Assembly: GCA_963835375.1 (NCBI GenBank)
Contig: CAWIGB010000038.1
Span: 248,001-312,000, forward strand
Direction: 5' to 3'
Length of the DNA stretch: 64,000 nucleotides
Source: Salinisphaera sp963835375
Lineage (GTDB): Bacteria; Pseudomonadota; Gammaproteobacteria; Nevskiales; Salinisphaeraceae
Shown here: piece by piece, positions 29,086 through 39,823 of the stretch
How positions within the stretch are numbered: the stretch's first letter is position 1
Layout: each line of letters begins with the position of its first letter
Notes under the pieces: model-generated
The model's input: the letters and a program-made list of their open reading frames with translations, nothing else
What the model was told of the DNA's origin: nothing
Database searches by the model: none
Program-made: the position numbers and the translations under genes

Positions 29086-30546
29086 TTACTTGTAGTTCGC
29101 CCGCACCCCTTTTTCGACGCGTTCGCCGATGGTCGCATCGACGTTCTTCCAGTACTGGATGGCTCGCTCCAGCACCGGCTCGGTCAGGCCGGCCGACATA
29201 TGGCCGACGATGTTGTGGACCAGTCGATCGCGCGCTTCATCGTCCATGACCTTGTTGACCAGGTCGTTGGCCTGATTGAAGTCGCCGTCGTCGGCTCGCA
29301 GCGTGTAGGCCGCACGTACCATCTGGCCGTCGGCCTCCCAGACGTTGTTGGCCGGGTAGGCATCCGGGTTGGCGTGGGCGCCGCCCTTGGTGTTCGGCGC
29401 GTACACCGGATCGGAGACGTTCTGCATGCGCATCGCGCCGCCCTTGGTATAGCTGCGTACCGGGGACTTGGGCACGTTGACCGGGATCTGCTTGTAGTTC
29501 ACGCCAAGACGGGCCCGGTGGGCATCCGCGTACGAGATGGTGCGCGCCAGCAGCATCTTGTCGGGCGACACGCCGGTGCCGGGCACCATGTTGTTCGGCT
29601 CGAACGCGGCCTGCTCGATCTCCGTATGGAAATCGGTGGGGTTGCGGTCCAGCTTCATCGTGCCGACCTTGTGCAGCGGATAATCCTCGTGCGGCCAGAT
29701 CTTGGTCAGGTCGAACGGGTTGATCCGATAGGTCTTGGCATCCTCGTACGGCATGATCTGGACATACAGCGTCCAGGTCGGGTAGTCACCGCGCTTGATG
29801 GCTTCGAACAGATCACGACGATGGTAATCGGCGTCCGAGCCGGCCATCTCGTCGGCCTGTTCCTGGGTCAGGCACTTGATGCCCTGATCGGTCTTGAAGT
29901 GGTACTTCACCCAGAACCGCTCGCCGGCGTCGTTGACCCACATGTAGGTATGGCTGGAATAGCCGTTCATGTGGCGCCAGGTGGCGGGCACGCCGCGGTC
30001 GCCCATCAGCCAGGTGACCTGATGTGCCGATTCCGGCGACTGGGTCCAGAAGTCCCACTGCATGTCGTGGTCGCGCAGGCCGTTGTCGGCGCGGCGCTTC
30101 TGCGAATGGATGAAGTGCTGGAACTTCATCGGATCGCGCACGAAGAACACGGGGGTGTTGTTACCCACCATGTCGAAGTTGCCTTCCTCGGTGTAGAACT
30201 TCAGCGCAAAGCCGCGCGGATCACGCCAGGTGTCGGGGCTGCCGGATTCGCCGGCCACGGTCGAAAAACGCGCGACCATGTTGGTCGTTGCGCCTTTCTG
30301 CAGGAACTTCGCTTTCGTGTACTTGGATACGTCCTCGGTGACTTCGAACTGGCCGAAGGCGCCGCCGCCCTTGGCATGCGGCTGGCGGTCCGGAATCATT
30401 TCGCGGTTGAAGGCCGCCATCTGTTCCATGAGGAAGTGATCGTGCATGACGATCGGGCCGTCGTTGCCGACGGTGAGCGAATGCTCGTCGCTCGGATACG
30501 GCTCGCCGCCGGTCGTCGTTTCGATGTTGCGAGTATCGTCTGTCAA
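29086..30546 (-). CDS. Haem catalase
   Basis: This monofunctional haem catalase of 486 residues breaks down hydrogen peroxide. The distal-site region around VARFSTVAGESGSPDTWRDP, the conserved NTPVFFVRDPMKFQHFIHSQ and the proximal region near DYPLHKVGTMKLDRNP/NNMVPGTGVSPDKMLLAR are all present. I place the start at TTG 30546 because GGAGG stands eight bases upstream and the resulting length fits small-subunit catalases. A longer reading to ATG 30642 would cross the intergenic space to the Fur-type gene. That regulator gene lies 92 bases upstream on the same strand, and a strong terminator follows. Confidence 0.9.
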   Translation of the reverse strand: MTDDTRNIETTTGGEPYPSDEHSLTVGNDGPIVMHDHFLMEQMAAFNREMIPDRQPHAKGGGAFGQFEVTEDVSKYTKAKFLQKGATTNMVARFSTVAGESGSPDTWRDPRGFALKFYTEEGNFDMVGNNTPVFFVRDPMKFQHFIHSQKRRADNGLRDHDMQWDFWTQSPESAHQVTWLMGDRGVPATWRHMNGYSSHTYMWVNDAGERFWVKYHFKTDQGIKCLTQEQADEMAGSDADYHRRDLFEAIKRGDYPTWTLYVQIMPYEDAKTYRINPFDLTKIWPHEDYPLHKVGTMKLDRNPTDFHTEIEQAAFEPNNMVPGTGVSPDKMLLARTISYADAHRARLGVNYKQIPVNVPKSPVRSYTKGGAMRMQNVSDPVYAPNTKGGAHANPDAYPANNVWEADGQMVRAAYTLRADDGDFNQANDLVNKVMDDEARDRLVHNIVGHMSAGLTEPVLERAIQYWKNVDATIGERVEKGVRANYK

Positions 30547-30560
30547 GGTTTCATCCTCCG
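30546..30560 (-). promoter_or_regulatory. Strong Shine-Dalgarno deciding a TTG start for catalase
   Basis: Reading the minus strand, GGAGG is followed by eight bases and then TTG. The ATG inside that spacer opens a frame that stops after three codons, so the TTG is the only sensible start here. Confidence 0.65.
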
Positions 30561-30638
30561 GATGGTTGCGTGTGCAACGCAGCCTGAATTGCGCTGTCGT
30601 CACTCTGTCGTCGATGTACCGGTTCGTGTCATCGCTTG

Positions 30639-31067
30639 TCATGCCTTGTCCTGGCAGTCTCGGCACAGACCCCAGAACACGACTTCGGCCTCGTCGATCT
30701 CGAAGCCGTGGTCATGGGCCGGCTGCAGACAGGGGGCGGATGCGACATGACAATCGCTATCCTCGATCTGCCCGCAGCCGCGACACACCAGATGATGGTG
30801 GTTGTCCCGGGTGCGCCGTTCGAACCGCGCCGGATGTCCGGCCGGCTTGATCTGTCGAACCAGATCGGCCGCCACGCACGCCGCCAGAACGTCGTAGACG
30901 GCCTGTTTCGAAATGGCCCCAAGACGTTCGGAAACGCCGTGATGCACCTGTTCGACGGTGGCATGCGGGTGGCCGATCAGCCATTCAAGGACAGCGTGGC
31001 GCGGTGCGGTGACCCGCAGCCCGCGTTCACGCAGTTCGGCAACGATGGAAGTCTGGTATCGACTCAT
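30639..31067 (-). CDS. Fur-family transcriptional regulator (PerR/FurA-like)
   Basis: This is a 142-residue ferric-uptake-family repressor. It has an N-terminal winged helix (RVTAPRHAVLEWLIGHPHATVEQV) and a dimerisation domain with the histidine cluster DNHHHLVCRGCGQIED. The structural zinc cysteines come in two CxxC pairs (CRGC and CRDC). Its place immediately upstream of a catalase gene, in the same direction, is the arrangement of peroxide-sensing FurA/PerR regulators, so peroxide control of the pair is a reasonable inference. I could not separate PerR-type from Fur- or Zur-type by residues alone. Confidence 0.8.
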   Translation of the reverse strand: MSRYQTSIVAELRERGLRVTAPRHAVLEWLIGHPHATVEQVHHGVSERLGAISKQAVYDVLAACVAADLVRQIKPAGHPARFERRTRDNHHHLVCRGCGQIEDSDCHVASAPCLQPAHDHGFEIDEAEVVFWGLCRDCQDKA

Positions 31068-31364
31068 GGCCCGTCGATCATTGGCTATTTTCTGGAACGA
31101 GTCAAGAAAACGAATGCATCAACCGATGGGTCGATGGCTCGCCGGATTGCCCCGTGTTGCGGCATGAAGTGCCGGAGCCGGTGACGATCGGGCGGCTCCA
31201 AGCGCGCCCGCGGCATGAACCCGCCGGTTCGCGCGGCGGTATTGCGGCTATGTCCTCGGCCGCAGGAGCGCGCGCGGCGAAACCATGCTTTGCCAAGCGA
31301 GGGTGACATACAGGACACTGAGCGCCGTTTCCATTCCTCCCTGGCGCTCCGCGCCGTCTGCGTC

Positions 31365-33216
31365 ATGCCCATACAACTGCTCGACGATCGACTGATCAGC
31401 CAGATCGCGGCCGGCGAGGTGGTCGAACGCCCGGCGTCCATCATCAAGGAACTGGTCGAGAACAGTCTGGACGCCGGCGCGACCCGGATCGCGGTCGAGG
31501 TGGAAGAGGGCGGCTTGCGCCGCATGCTGATCGAGGACGATGGCTGCGGCATTAGCGCCGATCAGCTGCCGCTGGCCGTTGCCCGGCATGCGACGAGCAA
31601 GATCGACAGCCTCGACGCGCTGGAGTCCGTTGCCAGCCTGGGTTTCGCGGCGAGGCGTTGGCCAGTATCGCGTCGGTCGCGGAACTGACGCTGACCTCGC
31701 GCGTTGCCGGCGCCGATCGTGCGTATGCCATCTCGCCGCATAGCGATAGTCGGCTGCGCCCGGCCGCCGGCGCGCCGGGCACGCGCGTCGAGGTACGCGA
31801 GCTGTTCGCCCGGATCCCGGCGCGCCGCAAATTCCTGCGCGCGCCGCCGACCGAGTTCAAGCATATCCGCCAGGCGTTCAATCAGCTGGCGTTGTCGCGC
31901 TTCGATGTCGGTTTCACGCTGCGCCATGGCGGGGTGGAATCGGCCGGCCTCAATGCCTGCGCCGACGCCGATGCACGCAAACGACGCGTCGCGCACATTC
32001 TGGGCGGCGAATTCGACGAGCATGCCGTGGCCGTGGACGAATCGGCCGCCGGCATGCGCCTGACCGGCTGGATCGCCACGCCGGGTTTCTCGCGCGGGCA
32101 GGCGGATCGACAATACAGCTTCGTCAACGGCCGGCCGATCCGCGACAAGGTGTTCAATCACGCGGTTCGGCTGGCTTATCGCGATCTGCTGCACAATCAG
32201 CGCCATCCGGCTTACGTGCTGTATCTGACGCTCGACCCGCGTCAGGTCGACGTCAACGCGCATCCGGCGAAGGCCGAAGTGCGGTTCCGCCAGTCGCGGT
32301 CTGGTGCACGATTTCGTCTTTCGCAGCGTCTCGCGTGCGTTGGCTGCGGTCGAGGCGCGTCCGCATGAGGCGAGAACGGTCGACTGGTGCCCGCGTCCGG
32401 TCAGGTTGAAGACGTCGCTGCAGCCGCGGCCGATGACGCCGCGCGGGCTGAATTTCAATGCACGGACCGTCGCGGCCCGGAATGGCCGAGACGGCTGCCA
32501 GCTATCGCTTCCAGCAGCCGCCGGCCGAGACACCAACGCCCGGAAACCGGCACGCGTGACTGGGCTGCGTCGTCGGGGCCGGGGCTGCGCCCGAGCAGGG
32601 CGCGCCGGCGGAGCGATGCCGGCGATGACGCCGCCGCTGGGCTATGCGATCGGTCAGCTGCACGACATCTATATTCTGGCCCAGAACGCCGAAGGGCTCG
32701 TTCTGGTCGACATGCACGCCGCGCACGAGCGCGTCCTGTACGAGCAGCTCAAGGCCGAGTTCTCTGCCGGGCGGATTCAGTGCAAGCGCCTGCTGGTGGC
32801 CGAGACGCTGTCATTATCGGAGAGCGAGGCTGCCGTCGTCGAAAGCCACGGCGAGCTGCTGGCCGAGGTCGGCTTCGAACTCGGACGAAGCGGGCCGACC
32901 AGCGCCCTGCTGCGCGGTGTGCCGGCATTGCTGGCGGATCGGGATTATCTGGCCGTGGCGCGTGACGTGATCGCCGAACTGGACGGTGGCCCGCGCGGCG
33001 CCGACGCGGTGCGCGACATCCTGGACGACGTGCTGGCCGACATGGGCTGCAAGGCGGCGGTGAAGGCCGGGCGGCGGCTCACGCCTGGCCGAGATGAACG
33101 CCCTGCTGCGCGACATGGAACATACCGATCGGGCCGGCCATTGCAATCATGGCCGGCCGAGCTGGGTCAGCGTCGATCGCGCCGGCCTGGATCGGTTGTT
33201 CATGCGCGGCCAGTGA
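31365..33216 (+). CDS. mutL: DNA mismatch repair protein MutL (at least three frameshifts)
   Basis: MutL couples MutS mismatch recognition to strand incision. The GHKL ATPase start is clear: LLDDRLISQIAAGEVVERPA, with the catalytic glutamate in KELVENSLDAGATRI and the motif IEDDGCGISADQL. The transducer region ends VDVNAHPAKAEVRF, and the C-terminal dimerisation domain begins PPLGYAIGQLHDIYILAQN. Frame changes lie near 31650, 32305 and 33083, and the low-complexity linker (32350-32620) may hold more. The end reads RAGLDRLFMRGQ, with TGA overlapping the miaA start. No DQHAxxE endonuclease motif is apparent; the linked motif reads VDMHAAHERVLYE, as in MutH-dependent MutL proteins. Confidence 0.88.
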
Positions 33217-34164
33217 TGGTGTCCGGTCAAACCTCCGGTTGTATTCATTCTCGGCCCGACCGCGTCCGGCAAGACCGGCTTGGCGATCGACCTGGTCGAG
33301 TCCATGAACGCCGAGATCGTGTCGGTGGATTCGGCCATGGTCTATCGCGGCATGGATATCGGTACGGCCAAGCCGGACGCCGCGACGCTGGCACGAGCCC
33401 CGCATGCGCTGATCGATATTCGCGACCCGGCGCGACGCCTACTCGGCGGCGGATTTCGTACGCGATGCCGGTCGTCGAGATCGATCGTATCCATGCCGCC
33501 GGGCGCCTGCCGCTGTTGGTCGGCGGCACATCGCTGTATTTTCGTGCCCTCGAGCACGGCCTGTCCGATATGCCGGGGCGCGACGACGCGCTGCGCGACC
33601 GACTGACCGGCGAAGGCCATGGAGCACGGCTGGGCGATGCTGCATGAGCGTCTGGCGCGCATCGATCCGCCGACGGCGGCACGAATCCATCCCAACGATG
33701 CCCAGCGCATCCAGCGCATGCTGGAGATTCATGAATTGACCGGCGAGGCGCCCAGTGTCCTGCACGCACGCAGCGGCGACGCCGATCTGCCGTGGCGCAT
33801 CAGCAAGCTGATCGTCGCGCCGGGCACGCGCGATCGTCTGCACCGCAATATTTCCGAGCGCTTTCGCATCATGATGGCGGAGGGTTTTCTGGCAGAGGTT
33901 GAAAAGCTTCACGCCCGTCCCGATCTCGATCTTGCGCAACCCGCGATGCGAGCGGTCGGCTATCGTCAGTTGTGGCAGTCACTGGACGGCATGTTCGGCC
34001 TGGAGGAGGCCGTGGACCGGGCGGTGATCGCTTCGCGTCAGCTGGCCAAGCGACAGCTCACCTGGCTGCGTTCTCTCGACGATGCCACCTGGCTCGCGAG
34101 CGACGACGACACAATGAAAAACAAGGCACGTCGGCTCGTTGAAAGGGCGTCCGACGCGACCTGA
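33216..34164 (+). CDS. miaA: tRNA dimethylallyltransferase (about four frameshifts)
   Basis: MiaA adds an isopentenyl group to A37 of tRNAs reading UNN codons. The P-loop FILGPTASGKTGLAIDL and the region NAEIVSVDSAMVYRGMDIGT are complete. Later stretches include LLVGGTSLYFRALEHGLSDM, IHPNDAQRIQRMLEI and AVGYRQLWQSLDG. Shifts occur near 33231, 33433, 33466 and 33615. The ATG overlaps the mutL stop by one base (TGATG). hfq follows after 57 bases, the classic mutL-miaA-hfq-hflX order. Confidence 0.88.
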
Positions 34165-34221
34165 AATCATGCTAATATTTTCTTGATCTTTTTTGTCCCC
34201 CGACTTTGTGGAGTCTGTTCC

Positions 34222-34473
34222 ATGGCAAAAGGCCAAACATTACAAGAACCATTCCTCAACGCCTTGCGCAAAGAGCGTGTGCCGGTGTCGATCTATCTCG
34301 TGAACGGCATCAAGCTGCAGGGGCAGATCGAATCTTTTGACCAGTTTGTGGTGCTGTTGCGCAATGCCGTCAATCAGATGGTGTACAAGCACGCGATTTC
34401 CACGATCGTGCCGTCGCGCAACGTCCGCAGCGAAGTACGCGACGAAATGTCGCAGGAGTCCGACGATAGCTAG
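34222..34473 (+). CDS. hfq: RNA chaperone Hfq
   Basis: Hfq is a hexameric Sm-like protein that pairs small RNAs with their mRNA targets. The 83-residue protein begins AKGQTLQEPFLNALRKERVP, has Sm1 (VSIYLVNGIKLQGQIESFDQ) and Sm2 (YKHAISTIVPS) motifs, and a short charged tail. GGAG precedes the ATG at 34222. An AT-rich stretch at 34164-34200 just upstream is likely to hold a promoter inside the operon. Confidence 0.95.
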   Translation: MAKGQTLQEPFLNALRKERVPVSIYLVNGIKLQGQIESFDQFVVLLRNAVNQMVYKHAISTIVPSRNVRSEVRDEMSQESDDS

Positions 34474-34484
34474 GGCAACCTCTC

Positions 34485-35891
34485 ATGTTTGAACGGCCGC
34501 CGACCGGTCAGGCGGCCGTCATCGTCCATATCGCCTTCGGCATCGACGAGTATGACGAGGCGGACCAGGAATTCCGTGAGCTCGTGGAATCCGCGGGCGC
34601 GGATGTGCTTTGCCATATCGGCGGCTCGCGCCGCGTTCCGGACCCGCGGTTTTTCATCGGCGGCGGCAAGGCCGACGAGATCGCGGCGGCGGTGGCCGAG
34701 CACGGCGCCGAACTCGTGGTGTTCAACCACGATCTGTCGCCGAGCCAGGAACGCAACCTCGAAAAGCGCATGAATGCGCGCGTGCTCGATCGCGCCGGGC
34801 TGATTCTGGATATCTTCGCCCGTCGCGCGCGCTCGCACGAGGGCAAGCTGCAGGTCGAGCTGGCCCAGCTCCAGCATCTGGCCACGCGTCTGGTGCGCGG
34901 CTGGTCCCATCTCGAGCGTCAGAAGGGCGGCATCGGGCTGCGCGGGCCCGGCGAAACCCAGCTCGAAACCGACCGCCGGCTTGCTCAACGACCGCATCAA
35001 GCTGCTGCGCTCACGGCTGGAGAAGGTGCTGGCCCGACGCGATCAGGGGCGGGCGTCGCGCCGGCGTGCGCGTACGCCCGTGGTGTCGCTGGTCGGCTAT
35101 ACCAACGCCGGCAAGTCGACGCTGTTCAACCGTCTGACCGGCGAGGAGATCTATGCCGCCGACCAGCTGTTCGCCACGCTCGATCCGACGTCTGCGCCGC
35201 ATGGATGTGCCGGTGGGCGAACCGTTGATCGTGGCCGATACGGTGGGTTTCATTCGCGATCTGCCGCATGAACTCGTGGCGGCGTTCCGGGCCACGCTGG
35301 AGGAGACCCGCGAGGCCGACGTGCTGGTGCACGTCATCGATGCGCCGATACCGAACGCCGGGCGCACGCTCGCGAGGTCAACAGCGTGCTTGGCGATATC
35401 GGCGCGGGCGAAGTGCCGCAGCTGGAGGTTTTCAACAAGGTCGATCTGCTCGAGGACGAATCGGCGCGGGTGGAATACGATGCCGCACGGCCGCCCGGTT
35501 CGCGTCTATGTCTCGGCGGTGACCGGTGAAGGGCTGGACGAACTGCGCCATGCGCTGGCCGCCTTCTGCTATCCGGATACGGTCGCTCGGGACGCTGCGC
35601 GTGCCGCCGGCCGCGGGCTGGCTACGGTCGCAGCTCTACGAGCTGGGTGTGGTCGGCGAGGAAACCTATGCCGACAACGGTGATGCGCTGCTCTCGGTCA
35701 CCGCCTCGCAGGCCGATCTGGAGCGGGTGGTGGCGCAGGCTGGACTGGCGTTCGACGACGTATCTGGTCGATCGCCGGCCCGTGCGGCCCGATGTCGAGC
35801 GGCTGGCCGGCGAGCGCTCGTCCGCGCCCGCCGGCCTGACAGGGCGCGTTTCGGGGCCACAACGTTCGACACGGTTTCGGGCGGCCTATAG
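34485..35891 (+). CDS. hflX: GTPase HflX (about six frameshifts)
   Basis: HflX is a ribosome-associated GTPase that can split stalled ribosomes after stress. The N-terminal domain contains FFIGGGKADEIAAAV and the signature KGGIGLRGPGETQLETDRR. The G domain has G1 LVGYTNAGKSTLFNRL, G3 VADTVGFIRDLPHELVAAF and G4 FNKVDLLEDES, and a C-terminal part contains VSAVTGEGLDEL. Frame changes are needed near 34980, 35193, 35375, 35500, 35590 and 35755. The exact end is uncertain: homology fades after about 35760 and the nearest stop in the final frame is at 35889-35891. Confidence 0.82.
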
Positions 35892-36143
35892 ACTTGCGGG
35901 AAATCGCAAACCGTTCGTGCAGTGGCAAGGTCGGAGTGAGCCGTTCGGGTTCGTTTCGCGCCGCGTCATCGCGACCGGTGACAGGCAAGGAGAGCGGTTT
36001 GTTCACTGAGGGTTTGACCGGGGAACGGCCGGCGCGCGTGCGCGCGAAAGCGGGCGGGCGTCGTGACGCGGCCGTCCGATGTGGACACGAGGGACACGGG
36101 CTGCGTCAGGCCGTGCGACCGACTCGATCAGAGGCTTTCTAGC

Positions 36144-37535
36144 ATGGCGTGGAACGAGCCTGGCAAGGGCAAGGATCCGTGGGGCGGTGGCAACCGCAAC
36201 AATGGCGGTGGCGGCGACGGCGGCGGGCCGCCGGACCTGGATCAGATCTGGAAGCGCTTTCGCGAGCGCTTTTCCAGCAAGCGTGGCGGCGGCAACGGCG
36301 GCTCCGGCGGGGTGGATCCGGTGGTGGCATCGGCGGCGGCGATCTTTCTCGCGCTCATGCCGATCGTGTTCGTCATCTGGCTGGCCACCGGCCTGTACGT
36401 CGTTCAGCCGGGTGAGAAGGGCGTGGTGTTGCGGCTGGGCGCAGTACACCCATACCACCGTCGCCGGGCTGGCACTGGCATCTGCCGTATCCGATCAGCA
36501 CGGTATCCAAGGTCGATACACAGCAGGTGCGTCGGGCCAGCAACCGTGCCGTCATGCTGACCAAGGACGAGAACATCGTCGACGTCGAGATTTCGGTGCA
36601 GTACCGCATCTCGGACGCGATGAACTATCTGTTCCAGCTGCAGGATCCGGAGAACACGGTGCAGCAGGTGCTGCGTTCGGCCGTGCGCGAGATCGTGGGC
36701 ACGTCCGACATGAACCAGGTGATCCAGGAAGGCGTCCAGGTCAATCAGCTTGATGACAAGGCGCTGGCCAACGTCGATCTCAAGGAGAATTCCGGCCAGC
36801 CCAAGAAAAAGAACGGCCTGAAGGACATCGACCAGAAGCTGGTCGGCCAGATCAAGCAGAAGCAGAACGAATATCCGCAGATCACCGATCGCTCGCGTGC
36901 GAAGTTGCCGGACAACGTGCGCCGGATCATGCAGTACACGCTGAACAAGTATAACGCCGGCATCCAGATCCTGGCGGTCAACGTCCAGTACGCACAGCCG
37001 CCGGAGCAGGTTCAGGGTGCGTTCCAGGAGGCGATCAAGGCGCGCGAGGAAGAAGAGCGCGCCAAGAACATCGCGCGGGCCTATGCGCGCGACATCGTGG
37101 CGCGAGCCCAGGGCGACAAGGCACAGATGATCGCGCAGGCCAAGGCCTACAAGCAGCGCAAGATCAACCGGGCCGAGGGCCAGGCGGCCCGCTTCTCCGA
37201 TCTGCTGGCGCAGTACGAGAAGGCGCCCGAGGTGACCCGCGAACGACTGTATCTGGAGACCATGGGCGACGTGCTTTCGGCATCCCATCTGATCCTGAAC
37301 GATGGGACGTCGGGCTCGATGACCTATCTGCCGCTGGATAAGATCCTCGAGAAGTCGGCCGGTTCCGGTAAGTCAGAGCGCGAACGACGATGCCGACTCA
37401 GAGCGGCGGCGACAACTCATCGATGACCTTGCCGAACCGGAACCGGACAGCAACGGTAGCGGCGGCGGTTCGAGTGCGGGCGGCAGCTCCGACTCGAACG
37501 TCGACAACCTGCGCAGCCGGAGCCGCAACTCATGA
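36144..37535 (+). CDS. hflK: FtsH protease activity modulator HflK (about three frameshifts)
   Basis: HflK and HflC form a large inner-membrane SPFH assembly around the FtsH protease. The N-terminus is Gly/Asn-rich (GKGKDPWGGGNRNNGGG), followed by one membrane helix (PIVFVIWLATGLYVV) and the start of the SPFH domain, then a long helical region (AREEEERAKNIARAYARDI) and a Ser/Gly-rich tail. Shifts lie near 36442, 36475 and 37385. The last frame ends at TGA 37533-37535, overlapping the hflC start (ATGA). Confidence 0.87.
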
Positions 37536-38416
37536 GTGGGAAGCAGATTTTTGCTCTGATCGTCGTCTCGTCGCGGCCTATGTGGCCTACGACTCGATGT
37601 TCGTGGTGACGCCGCGCGAGCGCGTGGTGGTCGTGCAGATGGGCGAAATCATCGGCGCCCAGTACCAGCCCGGCCTGCATTTCAAGATTCCGTTCGTGCA
37701 GAAGGTGCATCGTTTCGATCGGCGCGTGATGACGCTGACCGGCGAGATCGACCGCGTGCTGACCTCGGAGAACAAGAATCTTTCGGTCGACTACTTCGTC
37801 AAGTGGCAGATCGCCAATCCGGTGAAGTACTACCTGTCGACGCATGGCAACGCCGATCGCGCGCGCACGTCTGTTGACCGAATCGGTACAGAACGATCTG
37901 CTGGCCGAGTTCTCGAAGCGCACGATCCGGCAGGCCGTCGGTGACGATCGCAACGAGATCGTCGCGGCGGTGCAGGTTCAGGTGAATCAGGCGGCCAAGC
38001 AGCTGGGCATCGATGTGAAGGACGTTCGCATCATGAAGCTCGATCTGCCGTCGAAGGTCAGCGACACGGTCTACGAGCGCATGCGCTCCGAGCGTCAGGA
38101 AGTGATCCGAACGCTGCGTGCCCAGGGTGACGCCGCGGCCAAGGAGATTCGCTCCGACGCCGAGCGCGAGCGTACGGTGGTGCTGGCGAAGGCCTACAAG
38201 CAGGCCGAAACGATTCGCGGCCAGGGCGACGCCAAGGCGGCCAAGGTCTACGCCGATGCGTACAAGAAGGATCCGAACTTCTACAGCTTCTATCGCAGCC
38301 TGCAGGTCTATCGGCAGAGCATCGGCGATAACGATGTGCTGCTGCTCAAGCCCGATGGCAAGCTGTTCAAGTATTTCAATCCCGCGCTTGCCGCGGGAGC
38401 CGGCAGCAAGCAATAG
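37532..38416 (+). CDS. hflC: FtsH protease modulator HflC (two frameshifts)
   Basis: HflC is the partner of HflK. It starts MSGKQIFALIVV with a single membrane segment, then the SPFH core (FVVTPRERVVVVQMGEI, SVDYFVKWQIANPVKYYLS) and a helical end (RTLRAQGDAAAKEIRSDAER). Frame changes lie near 37570 and 37868. Length is about 293 residues, normal for the family. It is translationally coupled to hflK and followed 12 bases later by the DUF2065 gene. Confidence 0.88.
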
Positions 38417-38428
38417 TCGCGCCCTGAG

Positions 38429-38622
38429 ATGTGGGCCGACCTGCTTCGCGCGCTCTGGCGCTCGTCTGCGTGATCGAAGGGCTGATGCCCTTCATCGCGC
38501 CCGAGCGCTGGCGCGAAACCATGCTGCGCCTGGCCGAGGTCGCGCCGCGCCAGCTGCGTATCTTCGGGGCCGTGATGATCGCCGTCGGCGTCGTGGCGCT
38601 GCAGTTTCTACATTACATCTAG
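38429..38622 (+). CDS. DUF2065 small membrane protein (one frameshift near the start)
   Basis: This protein of about 64 residues has two hydrophobic stretches (ALALVCVIEGLMPFIAP and FGAVMIAVGVVALQFLHYI). DUF2065 proteins are regularly encoded between hflC and hisZ or purA in Gammaproteobacteria; their function is unknown. The family start MWADLL is at ATG 38429 in one frame and the rest in another, joined near 38447. The next gene starts 4 bases after its stop. Confidence 0.75.
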
Positions 38623-38626
38623 AGCC

Positions 38627-39818
38627 ATGCAATCCAAACGTTGGTTACTGCCGGAAGGCGTTCAGGAGACGGTGCCGCCGGAATCGTGGCGGCTCGAGGC
38701 CGCCCGTCGCGCGCTGCTCGATCTTTACTGGCGCTGGGGCTACGAGCTGATCCGGCCGCCGTTGATCGAGTATCTCGATTCGCTGCTCACCGGCGCCGGG
38801 CACGAACTCGATCTGCATACCTTCAAGCTCACCGATCAGCTCAACGGCCGCATGATGGGCGTGCGATCCGACATGACCACCCAGGCCACGCGGATCGACG
38901 CGCACCGGCTCGCCGCGACCGGCCCGGCGCGTTACTGCTATATCGGCAGCGTTCTGCGTACGCGCCCGGACGAGCCGGGCGGTTCGCGTTCGCCGTTGCA
39001 GGTCGGGCGTCGAGAAATTCGGCGATGCGCATCTGCACAGCGATCTCGAGATCGTGTCGCTGATGCTCGAAACGTTGCACGCGATGGGCATCGAGCGGAC
39101 CTATCTCGATCTCGGCCACGTGGCGATCTATCGCCGACTGGTTGCCGTCGCGGGTGTACCGGCCGACTTCGAGCCGACGCTGTTCGACGTGGTCCAGCGC
39201 AAGTCGCGCCCCGATCTCGACCGATTGGCCGCGGACGGCCGGGTCGATGCCGTCGCTTCACGACCGTCTGGCCACGCTGATCGGGCTCAACGGGCCGGCG
39301 TCGGTGCTGGACGAGGCGCGTGCCGCGCTCGGCGGGCATCGATGCCGGCATCGATGATGCGTTGGCGGAGACGCGCAGCCATGGTGGCGCTTGTCGAAGC
39401 GCACTATCCGGAGATGCCGCTGTTCCTCGATATGGCCGAGCTGCGCGGATATCGCTACAAGACCGGGCTGTTGTTCGCCGCGTTCGCTCCGGGGCTGGGC
39501 CGCGAACTGGCGCGCGGCGGGCGCTACGACGACGTCGGCTCGGCCTTTGGCCGGCCACGACCGGCGACGGGGTTCTCGGCCGATCTCAATCTGCTGGCCG
39601 CGCTCGGCGATTTCGCCGACGATCGGCCGGCGGGCGGCATTTTCGCGCCGTCCGACAACGACGACGAATCATTGCTCGCTGAAATCCGCCGCCTGCGGGC
39701 GTCGGGCGAGCGCGTCGTGGTCGCTACGCCCGCTCATACCGAAACCACCGGTTCGGGCTGCGATCGCATTCTGGAACAGATCGACGGCACCTGGCAGGTC
39801 CGTCCGCTACAGGGATAG
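38627..39818 (+). CDS. hisZ: ATP phosphoribosyltransferase regulatory subunit HisZ (about four frameshifts)
   Basis: HisZ is a catalytically inactive relative of histidyl-tRNA synthetase that activates the short form of HisG in the first step of histidine synthesis. The sequence LLPEGVQETVPPESWRLEAA, the motif-2-like TDQLNGRMMGVRSDMTTQATR and GYRYKTGLLFAAFAPGLGRE are typical. Shifts lie near 39005, 39250, 39345 and 39380. Its presence implies a short HisG elsewhere in the genome. The location between DUF2065 and purA is the standard one. Confidence 0.87.
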
Positions 39819-39823
39819 GCATC

